The translations under genes and the position numbers were made by a program. A DNA stretch of 64,000 nt from Halobacillus hunanensis (GTDB lineage: Bacteria; Bacillota; Bacilli; Bacillales; Halobacillaceae), in the NCBI RefSeq assembly GCF_900166655.1, contig NZ_FVZB01000005.1, forward strand, positions 124,001 to 188,000, read 5' to 3'. This document shows positions 24,460-32,141 of this stretch, piece after piece (the stretch's first letter is position 1; each line of letters starts with the position of its first letter). The notes below the pieces were generated by a model that searched no databases, was not told the origin of the DNA, and worked only from the letters and a program-made list of their open reading frames with translations.

Positions 24460-25722
24460 ATGGAGGGATTGCAAGCAGCGAAGGAATTGGAGTGCTCGAG
24501 ACGTTCGTTATTTAAGACTAAATCATTTGTTATGTTATGGGTGGCTTCTTTATTTTCTAGTTTAAGCATGTCTATATTTATGTTTGTGCAATCGTGGTAT
24601 GTGGTGCAAGGATTAGGGCTCGAGACTGCTTTAGGCATAGTACTTATTTCTCTGTCTGTTCCGAGAATCATTTTTATGATGGTGGGGGGTGTGCTTTCCG
24701 ATCGAAAGGACCAGGCAAGAATTATGTTTTGGTCAGATTTATCTAGAGCTTCCCTTGCTTGTGTGCTGGCTATCTTGTTTGTATTTGCCCATCCGCTCCC
24801 CATTTGGGTGTTGGGCGTTAACGCAATAGGGTTTGGAATACTGGGAGGGCTCTTTGAACCTGCGCGGGACTCGATTTTACCAACTGTGGTTGAACCGCAA
24901 ATGCTCACACGGGCAAATTCGGTTCTTCAAGGGACCATGCAGACAGCTCTTTTTGCCGGACCATTACTTGCCGGTGTCATTCTAGGTATAGCTGGGTACG
25001 GAACATTATTCTTACTTATCGGTAGTTTATTGGTGTTGGGATCATTGTGTGTAGTATTCGTCAACACTGATAAAGCAAAAAAAGGGATTACAGAGCAATC
25101 CAATAAGCGTCCCGGATTTTGGGTTCAATTAAATGAGGGAATTACGTATTTATGGAGTTCAACACTGCTTAGAGCGTTGTTTATTGCAGCGATTATTGTA
25201 AACTTCTTTATGTCAGGTCCGTTGTTCATGGGTCTGCCCATTTTCGTTGAAGGCGTCCTTGATGGCAATGCTCTTGATTACAGTTACGTGCAAGGTGGTT
25301 TAACATTTGGGATGATTCTTGGTTCGGTCATCATGGGGATCATTAATCTCCGTAGAAAACGAGGCTCCTATGCTCTATTTTTGATGGCGGCTCAGGGAAT
25401 TATCATGATATTATTCAGCCAGGTCAACATGGTTTGGCTGGCGGTAGGGGTTATTATCTTCGTTGGACTGCTGAATCCTGCAATCAATATACCGCTAATC
25501 TCCATGATTCAAGAATACACTGATCCAGACAAAATAGGCCGAGTGATGAGCCTGATCCGAATGGCCTCCTTTGGATTAATGCCGCTATCTTATGCAGCGG
25601 TATCTTTCTTACTTAGACTGGAAATTTCTATTCAAGTGATTCTCTTTTGGAGCGCCTTTCCATTAATGATTAGTGTGGTTGTGCTGTTTGCCTGTTTTCC
25701 AGTCCTTCGGAAAGAGAATTAA
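24460..25722 (+). CDS. MFS transporter (drug/siderophore-efflux-like)
   Basis: A 420-residue major facilitator with 12 spans, of the MFS_3/enterobactin-exporter-like group. It carries ASLFSSLSMSIFMFVQSWYVV in span 1, GGVLSDRKDQARIMFWSDLSRA between spans 2 and 3 (the A-motif loop), GLFEPARDSILPTVVEPQMLTRANSVLQGT, and DPDKIGRVMSLIRMASFGLMPLSYA in the second half. ATG 24460 follows GAGAGGTGG. The neighbouring ArsR-type regulator and shared operator suggest induction by a toxic compound or metal. Substrate unknown. Confidence 0.87.
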   Translation: MEGLQAAKELECSRRSLFKTKSFVMLWVASLFSSLSMSIFMFVQSWYVVQGLGLETALGIVLISLSVPRIIFMMVGGVLSDRKDQARIMFWSDLSRASLACVLAILFVFAHPLPIWVLGVNAIGFGILGGLFEPARDSILPTVVEPQMLTRANSVLQGTMQTALFAGPLLAGVILGIAGYGTLFLLIGSLLVLGSLCVVFVNTDKAKKGITEQSNKRPGFWVQLNEGITYLWSSTLLRALFIAAIIVNFFMSGPLFMGLPIFVEGVLDGNALDYSYVQGGLTFGMILGSVIMGIINLRRKRGSYALFLMAAQGIIMILFSQVNMVWLAVGVIIFVGLLNPAINIPLISMIQEYTDPDKIGRVMSLIRMASFGLMPLSYAAVSFLLRLEISIQVILFWSAFPLMISVVVLFACFPVLRKEN

Positions 25723-25728
25723 AATGGT

Positions 25729-25782
25729 AGACCAGGTCATCCTTACATTGGGTTACATACCAATAATTGTATGACCTGGTCT
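25729..25782. repeat. Inverted repeat with core GGATGACCTGGTCT (family A variant)
   Basis: AGACCAGGTCAT at 25729-25740 pairs exactly with ATGACCTGGTCT at 25771-25782, with a 30-nt centre. The 14-mer GGATGACCTGGTCT is present as reverse complement here (25729-25742) and directly at 26705-26718. It may act as a terminator between the convergent MFS and methyltransferase genes. Confidence 0.72.
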
Positions 25783-25808
25783 TCCAATTATTTGCATTAA
25801 AGTGAAGC

Positions 25809-26579
25809 TTAAAGTTTCCTTGCTTTGACCATCCATTCGTCTATTGAGAATTCAGTGATTTCTCCAGCCTTTTGCTGAACAGCAAAGTACGTTTTTACAG
25901 CAGCATCTGCGTTCTGTAAATAGTTCGTTACTTGGTCTTTATCAGTTTCATCTTCAAGTGTCCGATTCAACCAATCGGTAAATGGCAGCTTTTTTTTGCG
26001 TTGTAATTGATGTTCAAGCTGAAATCCATTTTCTCTAAATAATTTTTCCCATTGAGAAATCTTCAATGCTTTAACATGACTGTGATCTCTCATTTTTTCG
26101 AGTGAATTGTAGAAGTGATCCAGTTCATCGTCTTCCGGGGCTATATTATCGATCATAAGAAAATATCCGCCTTTTTTTACTACACGCTGAACTTCTGAAA
26201 TAAATCGTTCAGGGTGAGGAAAATGGTGTGGGGCAATCCTGCATGTTACGATATCGAAGCTTGATTTGAGAAAAGGCAGTTCCTCTGCGTCGGCAATTAC
26301 ATAGTGGATGTTATCAAATAATGACAAGTGAGAAGCTGTATTCTCAAGCATTTGTTCGGTTAAATCAGTTGCAAACACAGTCTTCACATCAGGGCTTAAT
26401 TGCCGGGCGACATGTCCCCCGCCTGTTGCAATGTCTAAGGCAGACCATGCAGGATCCGGCTTAAGCCACTCTGTAATTAAATTCAAATCTGTCTGGTTGT
26501 TATGAACCTGGCTCTGCACGTAAGCTTCATTATTTTTAGAAAAGGTCTCCTTCACACGTCGTTTAGTCTCATCTTTCAA
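25809..26579 (-). CDS. Class I SAM-dependent methyltransferase
   Basis: A 256-residue methyltransferase of the UbiE/Methyltransf_11 type. The SAM site is visible as ALDIATGGGHVARQLSP (motif I), TDLTEQMLEN (motif II acidic residue), DAEELPFLKSSFDIVTCRIAPHHFP (motifs III-IV) and EVQRVVKKGGYFLMIDN. The substrate is unknown. The frame continues upstream into a hydrophobic stretch beginning at ATG 26675, which is unlikely to be real; TTG 26579 behind GGGTGG is preferred, giving a start at LKDETKRRVKETF. The gene is flanked on both sides by the 14-bp sequence GGATGACCTGGTCT in inverted orientation. Confidence 0.82.
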   Translation of the reverse strand: MKDETKRRVKETFSKNNEAYVQSQVHNNQTDLNLITEWLKPDPAWSALDIATGGGHVARQLSPDVKTVFATDLTEQMLENTASHLSLFDNIHYVIADAEELPFLKSSFDIVTCRIAPHHFPHPERFISEVQRVVKKGGYFLMIDNIAPEDDELDHFYNSLEKMRDHSHVKALKISQWEKLFRENGFQLEHQLQRKKKLPFTDWLNRTLEDETDKDQVTNYLQNADAAVKTYFAVQQKAGEITEFSIDEWMVKARKL

Positions 26580-26704
26580 AATTCGCCACCCGCTTTCGAG
26601 AAATGTGTTACTTCTATTGTAAGCAATTGAATAGAATAAGGATAATACACAAATTAAATATAGAATGATAAACAAAGCTTATTGTTAATGAAATGGAAAT
26701 GAAT

Positions 26705-26718
26705 GGATGACCTGGTCT
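26705..26718 (+). repeat. Half copy of GGATGACCTGGTCT repeat
   Basis: An exact 14-bp match in opposite orientation to 25729-25742. It lies between the methyltransferase start and the Fur box of the ATPase gene. Confidence 0.65.
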
Positions 26719-26786
26719 GGAAATTGGAAGTTGGATACTATCAATACGTCTTGCACTTGTCGGAAAAATACTTTATACTTTTCAAT

Positions 26787-26805
26787 GATAATGATTTTCA
26801 TTATC
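26787..26805. promoter_or_regulatory. Fur box 3
   Basis: GATAATGATTTTCATTATC matches the Fur consensus at 17 of 19 positions, 48 nt before the ATPase start, close to a TATACT -10-like element at 26774. Confidence 0.9.
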
Positions 26806-26852
26806 GTGATAAAAATAATTCTCATGTTTACATATATAGGGAGGATTTTTGC

Positions 26853-27683
26853 ATGGCAAAGCTAACAACTAAACATGTAGATATTGCTTATGGTGACCAT
26901 CGAGTGGTGGAAGATTTAACATTGGATATTCCTGAAAATAAAATTACATCTATTATAGGACCAAATGGATGTGGTAAATCCACCATCTTGAAGTCACTTG
27001 CAAGGATCCAATCTGTTAACAGTGGCTTTGTATATCTGGATGGCAAGGCTATTAAGAAAGAGTCATCGAAGCAAATAGCAAAGAAGATGGGGGTATTACC
27101 TCAGTCACCTGAAGCTCCTAATGGGCTGACGGTTGCGGAACTAGTTTCTTATGGACGCTTTCCCCATCAAAATGGTTTTGGCAAACTAACCAAACATGAT
27201 TTTGAAATCATACAGTGGGCGATTCAAATTACAGGAGTTTCCGAATTTGAAAACCGTCCCATCGACTCCTTATCCGGAGGGCAGCGTCAACGTGTATGGA
27301 TAGCTATGGCTTTAGCTCAGGAAACGGAAATTCTAATCTTGGATGAGCCAACGACCTATTTAGACCTTGCTCACCAGCTCGAGGTCCTCCAGTTGCTTGA
27401 ACGGTTAAACAAAGAAGAAGGCCGGACGATTGTGATGGTCATTCACGATTTAAATCAGGCCGCCAGATTTGCTGATTATATTGTAGCCATTCATAAAGGG
27501 GAGATCATCAAAGAAGGTACACCCGAAGAGGTTATCGAGAAAGACGTGCTTCGAAACGTATTTCAAATTGATGCAGAGGTCGTTACGGACCCAAGAACAA
27601 AGAAGCCGGTCTGCCTTACTTACGATTTAGTAACTGAACAATCGCGTACCTATACAGAAGATAAGGTCGTTGCATTTATGTAA
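26853..27683 (+). CDS. Iron-siderophore ABC transporter ATP-binding protein (FecE/FhuC type)
   Basis: A 276-residue ATPase with Walker A GPNGCGKSTILKSL, Q-loop VLPQSPEAPNGLTVAELVSYGRFPHQ, signature LSGGQRQRVWIAMALAQ, Walker B ILILDEPTTYLDLAHQ and H-loop VIHDLNQAARFADY. The YGRFPHQ and TTYLD segments are typical of ferric siderophore ATPases. The frame opens 50 codons earlier through the promoter; ATG 26853 after AGGGAGG is the start. It has its own Fur box and is the missing ATPase for the permeases at 15.6-17.7 kb. Confidence 0.94.
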   Translation: MAKLTTKHVDIAYGDHRVVEDLTLDIPENKITSIIGPNGCGKSTILKSLARIQSVNSGFVYLDGKAIKKESSKQIAKKMGVLPQSPEAPNGLTVAELVSYGRFPHQNGFGKLTKHDFEIIQWAIQITGVSEFENRPIDSLSGGQRQRVWIAMALAQETEILILDEPTTYLDLAHQLEVLQLLERLNKEEGRTIVMVIHDLNQAARFADYIVAIHKGEIIKEGTPEEVIEKDVLRNVFQIDAEVVTDPRTKKPVCLTYDLVTEQSRTYTEDKVVAFM

Positions 27684-27685
27684 AT

Positions 27686-27725
27686 GAGAAACCCCTGGGC
27701 TGACAACAAGGCCCAGGGGTTTCTC
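27686..27725. terminator. Terminator after siderophore ATPase gene
   Basis: GAGAAACCCCTGGGC and GCCCAGGGGTTTCTC form a perfect 15-bp stem around a 10-nt loop. Confidence 0.88.
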
Positions 27726-27782
27726 TGTATTCACTTCATAGCTTATTTCTCTCCTCATATACTAGTCCAAGGGGGAAAAACT

Positions 27783-28265
27783 ATGCGATTGCTGCAGGAA
27801 TTTAGGGAATTTGCTGTCAGAGGAAATGCGGTAGATATGGGTGTTGGAGTTGTTCTGGGAGCAGCCTTCAGCGGGCTGATCGATTCGTTTGTTTCGGATA
27901 TATTATTACCACCCATCGGGGTGATTCTAACGAAAATGAACTTTGAGAATCTCTACATTAGTCTTACAGGGGAAACGTTTGCATCGTTAGCTGAAGCGAA
28001 AGTTGCTGGTGCAGCTACCATAAATTATGGAATATTTATTACAGCTTCCATTCGCTTTCTTCTCGTATTATTTACCGTTTTTCTCGTAGTAAGGCAAATC
28101 AATCGTTGGAGAAAACCACATAAGAGTCCAATGGATTCTTTGATGAAAAAGGAATGCCCTTATTGCTGTTTGCCAATTCCTCAGCCTGCTATTGTTTGTC
28201 CAAATTGTGCTAGTACATTATCTAATGAAGAATCAGAGCAAAGTCCGCGTTGGTTTGTTAGATAA
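27783..28265 (+). CDS. mscL: Large-conductance mechanosensitive channel MscL with C-terminal zinc ribbon
   Basis: A 160-residue MscL that opens under hypo-osmotic shock. The N-terminal helix LLQEFREFAVRGNAVDMGVGVVLGAAFSGLIDSFVSDILLPPIG contains the gate-lining first span; INYGIFITASIRFLLVLFTVFLVVRQINRWRKP is the second. Instead of the usual charged helical tail, it ends with two CxxC pairs (ECPYCCLPIPQPAIVCPNCAS), a rubredoxin-like zinc ribbon. ATG 27783 follows GGGGGAAAAA; an earlier in-frame ATG at 27684 lies inside the preceding terminator and is rejected. The osmotic role fits the suspected halophilic lifestyle. Confidence 0.93.
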   Translation: MRLLQEFREFAVRGNAVDMGVGVVLGAAFSGLIDSFVSDILLPPIGVILTKMNFENLYISLTGETFASLAEAKVAGAATINYGIFITASIRFLLVLFTVFLVVRQINRWRKPHKSPMDSLMKKECPYCCLPIPQPAIVCPNCASTLSNEESEQSPRWFVR

Positions 28266-28290
28266 TTAACGTTCATGAGGCCTCAGCCTT

Positions 28291-28431
28291 CTAGTTAGTA
28301 TGGTCTTCACACTTCTTTGAGTGTTCTTCGGCTATCCAATTAATAAATTGTAATTCTTCCTTTTTCAGTGATCTCTCAAGTTTAGACTCGAATTCTTCAA
28401 TCAGAGATTGATAAAAAGCTTCCTGATTCAC
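28291..28431 (-). CDS. Small acidic protein, 46 residues
   Basis: GTG 28431 is preceded by AGAGGTGA at 7 nt. The product is alpha-helical and charged: NQEAFYQSLIEEFESKLERS then LKKEELQFINWIAEEHSKKC, with a single Cys near the end. The EELQFINWIAEEH segment looks like a short conserved helix seen in small Bacillaceae proteins, but no family can be named. It stands alone after mscL on the opposite strand. Confidence 0.65.
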   Translation of the reverse strand: MNQEAFYQSLIEEFESKLERSLKKEELQFINWIAEEHSKKCEDHTN

Positions 28432-28546
28432 AATTGGGTCACCTCTCAGGTGTTAATGTTTAATAGTGCTTCGTGCTTACTTTAACATAAAATGTGCATA
28501 AATAGTGCATCCTTATTAATTGTTTATATAAAGTTTAAAGTATGGA

Positions 28547-28601
28547 AAAAACCCCCACCTCAGGTCATCCAATAATTGGATGACCTGAGGTGGGGGTTTT
28601 T
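28547..28601. repeat. Perfect palindrome, repeat family A, terminator-like
   Basis: Two exact 27-nt arms, containing CCCCCACCTCAGGTCATCC and its complement, surround a single A. The centre core is shared with 8547-8599, but here the outer arms are A5C5 and G5T5, so the element looks like a very strong terminator in both directions. It lies downstream of the decayed DUF3231 gene. Confidence 0.92.
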
Positions 28602-28609
28602 GGTAATTT

Positions 28610-29156
28610 CTACTTTTTTTGGTTGGATGGTTCAGGTACTTGGAATAGTTCCTCGAGCCAACCGTTTTTTATCATTAAATCTACTCCGTCCTTGGCATAA
28701 AGACCAATTTCCACAGACAACCTTTGGTAGGTAAACATCAGATCATATCGCATGCTTGCAGTTGATGCGGACGAATAATTAGCTTGTCCCGCTGAGCTCA
28801 GCATCGTCATTAAGAAAACGATTAATCGGTTGGTAAACACAGGGGTAGTTGATTTTGTAATCATACAGCTTGATGGAAGAGCAGGGTTACTATCAGATTC
28901 TTCTAAGGTATTGGCAAAAGGTTTTTCTATGTCTTTTTGAGATTTGCTTTCCTTTTTCCATATAAGGTTGTATCTCTTTCGATGTCGTTGTTTGTGCAAA
29001 TGCCTTGCATAATACTTCACCGATCAAGTTCGTTTTTGTATTTTCAAACAAGTGAGTGATTTCAACGGTATTTAGGGAACGCTTGTGGAAAGGGCTAAAA
29101 TATTTATGGGATTCTACATATTTTGTCTCATTCTCTAGCCCTGAGCAGGCTACCAT
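28610..29156 (-). pseudogene. Truncated, frameshifted DUF3231-family gene
   Basis: Two overlapping minus-strand frames together cover only the second half of a DUF3231 protein. Frame 1 (start 29156) reads SLNTVEITHLFENTKTNLIGEVLCKAF and EIQPYMEKGKQISKRH; the other frame continues with SCMITKSTTPVFTNRLIVFLMTMLSSAGQANYSSASTASMRYDL and YAKDGVDLMIKNGWLEE. Intact DUF3231 proteins are about 330 residues with two similar four-helix halves, so the first half is missing and a shift near 28930 breaks the rest. Family members are found in spore-formers; function is unknown. Confidence 0.78.
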
Positions 29157-29350
29157 ATTTCTTCTTCAGTTTCCGATCGTTTCTTAATTTTAACTTCCTC
29201 CCTGAACAGCAGAATGAAAGGTATAATCATAAGCCAAAAAATATAAATAAATATAAAAAATTTCGCAAACCCTTCCAATAGAAAAAATACACAAACGAAG
29301 AACGCTGTGAGTATTAATAATGGGCTGGTATATATCAGGACTTGAAACAT
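29150..29350 (-). CDS. Small membrane protein, 66 residues
   Basis: Two hydrophobic spans are visible (TSPLLILTAFFVCVFFLL and FFIFIYIFWLMIIPFILLF), followed by a charged cytoplasmic tail EEVKIKKRSETEEEIW. ATG 29350 is chosen behind GGAGGGAAC; an ATG six codons upstream lacks a site. Its stop overlaps the first codons of the decayed DUF3231 remnant. No family is recognised. Confidence 0.6.
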   Translation of the reverse strand: MFQVLIYTSPLLILTAFFVCVFFLLEGFAKFFIFIYIFWLMIIPFILLFREEVKIKKRSETEEEIW

Positions 29351-29500
29351 TGGTTCCCTCCTTATCATTTTCTCCTATTATCCTTTCCTTACTGGTATAA
29401 ATTATTACTATGGGGTGAAAGATAAATATAGCTAATTATGTACCATTCATACGTGCAACATAAGTAAAAGACAGCATGGTGTAGAAGAAGGAGATTTCTA

Positions 29501-31030
29501 ATGTTTAACTGGTTGAAGAAAAAGAAGGGGAAAAAAGACAATCGAGATACTCAAAAAGAGCTGCTCAAAAATAAGCAGCAAGAGCAGTCCTTTCAAGGGT
29601 TATTTGAATTGGCGAACCATTCTAAGGATTTTGTCGTTTATCATCATACTGGACGGACTAAATGTGTTCTTTCCTATTATAAGACTCTTAGTGGCTCTAA
29701 ATTTCTCAATGACTCTATTTTACCCCCCTTAAAAAAACATACGTTATTCACGTTAGAAGACATAAAAGAAAAAGTGCCTGTCGAAAACGCCTATATCACA
29801 AATGATTTGAAGAAGATTAAAGAAAATATCACCCAGGGATTCGTCATAATTAGATTGAATGAAAAGGATGAAGAAGTTCTTCTTATCCCAGCCACGAAAA
29901 ATGAGGGGCGATCCATTAGTATTCCGGAAGTAGAGTACAGTGTGGTGGGGCCAAAGGAAGCGTTTGTAGAAAATTTGGATCAGAATATGAATCTTATTCG
30001 AAAACGTTTGCCCATCCCAGAGTTAACGATGAGGGAAGTATCCGTTGGGAACCTAACTAAAACACGGATAGCGGTTGTGTACGTCGATGGGATTGCTAAT
30101 AACGAAAACGTTAATACCGTTCTCCAGCGTTTAGACGATATTCAGTATGATCAGATTATTGACAGTTCTTTTATTACCCAAATGATATCGGATAACTCTA
30201 ACTCTCCCTTTCCGCAATCATTAGATACTGAACGACCGGATCGTGTAGTTGGAACGCTTGTAGAAGGAAAGATTGGCATCGTAGTAGACGGATCACCGCA
30301 TGCTTTAACCGTGCCGACTACAATCACTGAATTCTTCTCATCTTCAGATGATTACTTTTTACCATGGCATTTAGCAACAGCCTTCCGTTTGATCCGACTA
30401 TTTGCAATTTTTTTCTCCGTATTAAGTACACCTTTATATGTAGCCATCTTAACGTATCACCATGAAATGATTCCTCAGGAGCTTCTAGCGACGATAAGTT
30501 CCTCAAGAGCTGATATCCCTTTTCCACCAATTCTTGAGGTAATCATCCTCGAGCTAACGATAGAATTATTAAGGGAAGCCGGGGCACGTCTCCCAAGTAA
30601 AATCGGCCAAACCATTGGTATTGTTGGCGGTATCGTTATTGGGACAGCCGCAGTTGAGGCCGGCCTTACTAGTAATGTGCTGTTAATTACAGTCGCATTA
30701 GCAGCGCTCGCGTCGTTTACAACACCGGTCTATCAAATTGGTAATACGGTCCGTCTTGTTCGTTTCCCTTTTATCGTTGGAGCACAAATGTGGGGATTAA
30801 TTGGGGTTTCGATGTGTATGGGGATATTTCTAGGGCACCTTATGAATTTGCAGTCGATCGGAAGACCCTTTTTCGCACCTTTATATCCGCTTAGGTTTCA
30901 TGACTTGAGAGATGCATTTATACGTTTGCCATTTAACCAGCAAAAGAAACGGCCTATGCAAATGCGACCGGTCCATTCAGCCCGATTTAATCCGGAATTG
31001 GTTAAGGGAAAGAGGGATATTGATGAATAA
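29501..31030 (+). CDS. Spore germination protein, GerA family (germinant receptor subunit A)
   Basis: A 509-residue receptor subunit of the inner spore membrane. The N-terminal domain (about residues 1-270) starts with a Lys-rich segment, carries GSKFLNDSILPPL and later RIAVVYVDGIANNENVN, SSFITQMISDN, PFPQSLDTERPDRVVGTLVEGKIGIVVDGSPHALTVPTT, the classical GerA signature. A C-terminal region holds about four to five spans (AIFFSVLSTPLYVAILTYHHEMIPQELLATISSSRADIPFPPILEVIILELTIELLREAGARLP). ATG 29501 follows GAAGGAG. It overlaps the gerB-type gene by 8 nt. Germinant is unknown. Confidence 0.94.
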   Translation: MFNWLKKKKGKKDNRDTQKELLKNKQQEQSFQGLFELANHSKDFVVYHHTGRTKCVLSYYKTLSGSKFLNDSILPPLKKHTLFTLEDIKEKVPVENAYITNDLKKIKENITQGFVIIRLNEKDEEVLLIPATKNEGRSISIPEVEYSVVGPKEAFVENLDQNMNLIRKRLPIPELTMREVSVGNLTKTRIAVVYVDGIANNENVNTVLQRLDDIQYDQIIDSSFITQMISDNSNSPFPQSLDTERPDRVVGTLVEGKIGIVVDGSPHALTVPTTITEFFSSSDDYFLPWHLATAFRLIRLFAIFFSVLSTPLYVAILTYHHEMIPQELLATISSSRADIPFPPILEVIILELTIELLREAGARLPSKIGQTIGIVGGIVIGTAAVEAGLTSNVLLITVALAALASFTTPVYQIGNTVRLVRFPFIVGAQMWGLIGVSMCMGIFLGHLMNLQSIGRPFFAPLYPLRFHDLRDAFIRLPFNQQKKRPMQMRPVHSARFNPELVKGKRDIDE

Positions 31031-32141
31031 ACATTCGAGCTCTATTGAAGGCCTCTCCATCCCTGAAAACCTCCTGATCACACCAACATATGTCTTTTTC
31101 TTAATCCATGCGATGCAAGTTGGCGTGGGGATATTGGGGTTTGAAACATATATCGCCAAATATGCTGGTTTTGATGCATGGATTTCGATACTACTAGGCG
31201 GTTTAGGGATTCATGTACTGTTATGGATGATTTACCATATTCTTCAGGATAGTAAAGGAGATATCGTATCAGTTCATAAGAATATATTCGGTAAATACCT
31301 TGGCGGTTTTTTCAGTTTAATGTTTAGCCTCTATTTCCTGCTGCTAACTTTAACAGTACTCAGATCATATATAGAGGTAATTGAAGTATGGATTTTCCCT
31401 GAGTTGCAGCTTTGGCTATTTACATTTGTATTTGTTCTAATTGTCTATTACTTTGTGAAAAGTGGATTCCGTGTCGTTACCGGTTTATGTCTGATCAGTG
31501 TTATTTTGGCGCTTCCCATTTTACTCCTAAAATTCTTTCCCATTTTGGAGGGAGATGTGATGAATCTCTATCCAACCGTTGACCATAGTGTTGGAGAGAT
31601 TCTTCGAGGCACGCAAAAGAGCGTGCTTAGCTTTCTCGGGTTTGAATTATTATTAGTTTTCTATCCCTTCATAAAAAACCCGCATGCTTCTAAAAGTTGG
31701 GCCCATTTCGCTGTGTTTTTTACAGTCTCTATATACTTAATCACAGCCATTGTATCGTTTGTTTATTTTAGTGAAGGTCAGCTGCAATATGTCATCTGGG
31801 GGACTATCACCCTTTGGAAAATTGTTGAGTTTCCATTTATTGAACGGTTTGAATATATCGGTATTGCCATGTGGTTCTATGTTGTCTTGCCGAATATAGC
31901 TTTGGCACTATGGGCAGCAAGCCGGATTCCAAAACGTGTTCTAAAGATTAAACAAAAATATGTGCTGGCCCTATTTAGTATCATTCTTATTGTGGTATGT
32001 TGTATGTTTACGGATCGTCAGGCTATTGACAAGCTCAACAGTGTGACCAGTAAAATCGGGCTTTACGTATTGTTGTACATACCCGTTTTATTCGTTCTAT
32101 CGAAAATCATGGTTAAAGTGAGGAATCGAGATGAAGCATAA
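31023..32141 (+). CDS. Spore germination protein, GerB family (germinant receptor subunit B)
   Basis: A 372-residue ten-span protein of the GerB/APC-like family, the transporter-like subunit of the germinant receptor. It opens with ENLLITPTYVFFLIHAMQVGVGILGFETYIAKYAGFDAWISILLGG, typical of GerB, and contains FPILEGDVMNLYPTVDHSVGEILRGTQKSVLSFLGFELLLVFYP. The frame is open 37 codons upstream inside gerA; ATG 31023 behind AAAGAGGG is preferred. It overlaps both neighbours, so the three subunits are translated together in the forespore. Confidence 0.93.
   Translation: MNKHSSSIEGLSIPENLLITPTYVFFLIHAMQVGVGILGFETYIAKYAGFDAWISILLGGLGIHVLLWMIYHILQDSKGDIVSVHKNIFGKYLGGFFSLMFSLYFLLLTLTVLRSYIEVIEVWIFPELQLWLFTFVFVLIVYYFVKSGFRVVTGLCLISVILALPILLLKFFPILEGDVMNLYPTVDHSVGEILRGTQKSVLSFLGFELLLVFYPFIKNPHASKSWAHFAVFFTVSIYLITAIVSFVYFSEGQLQYVIWGTITLWKIVEFPFIERFEYIGIAMWFYVVLPNIALALWAASRIPKRVLKIKQKYVLALFSIILIVVCCMFTDRQAIDKLNSVTSKIGLYVLLYIPVLFVLSKIMVKVRNRDEA

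Noticed and set aside
25729-25782. Ordinary terminator only
   Set aside because: The 12-bp stem could terminate, but the centre is 30 nt long, T-runs are absent, and the same 14-mer recurs at 26705, so a repeat is the better description.
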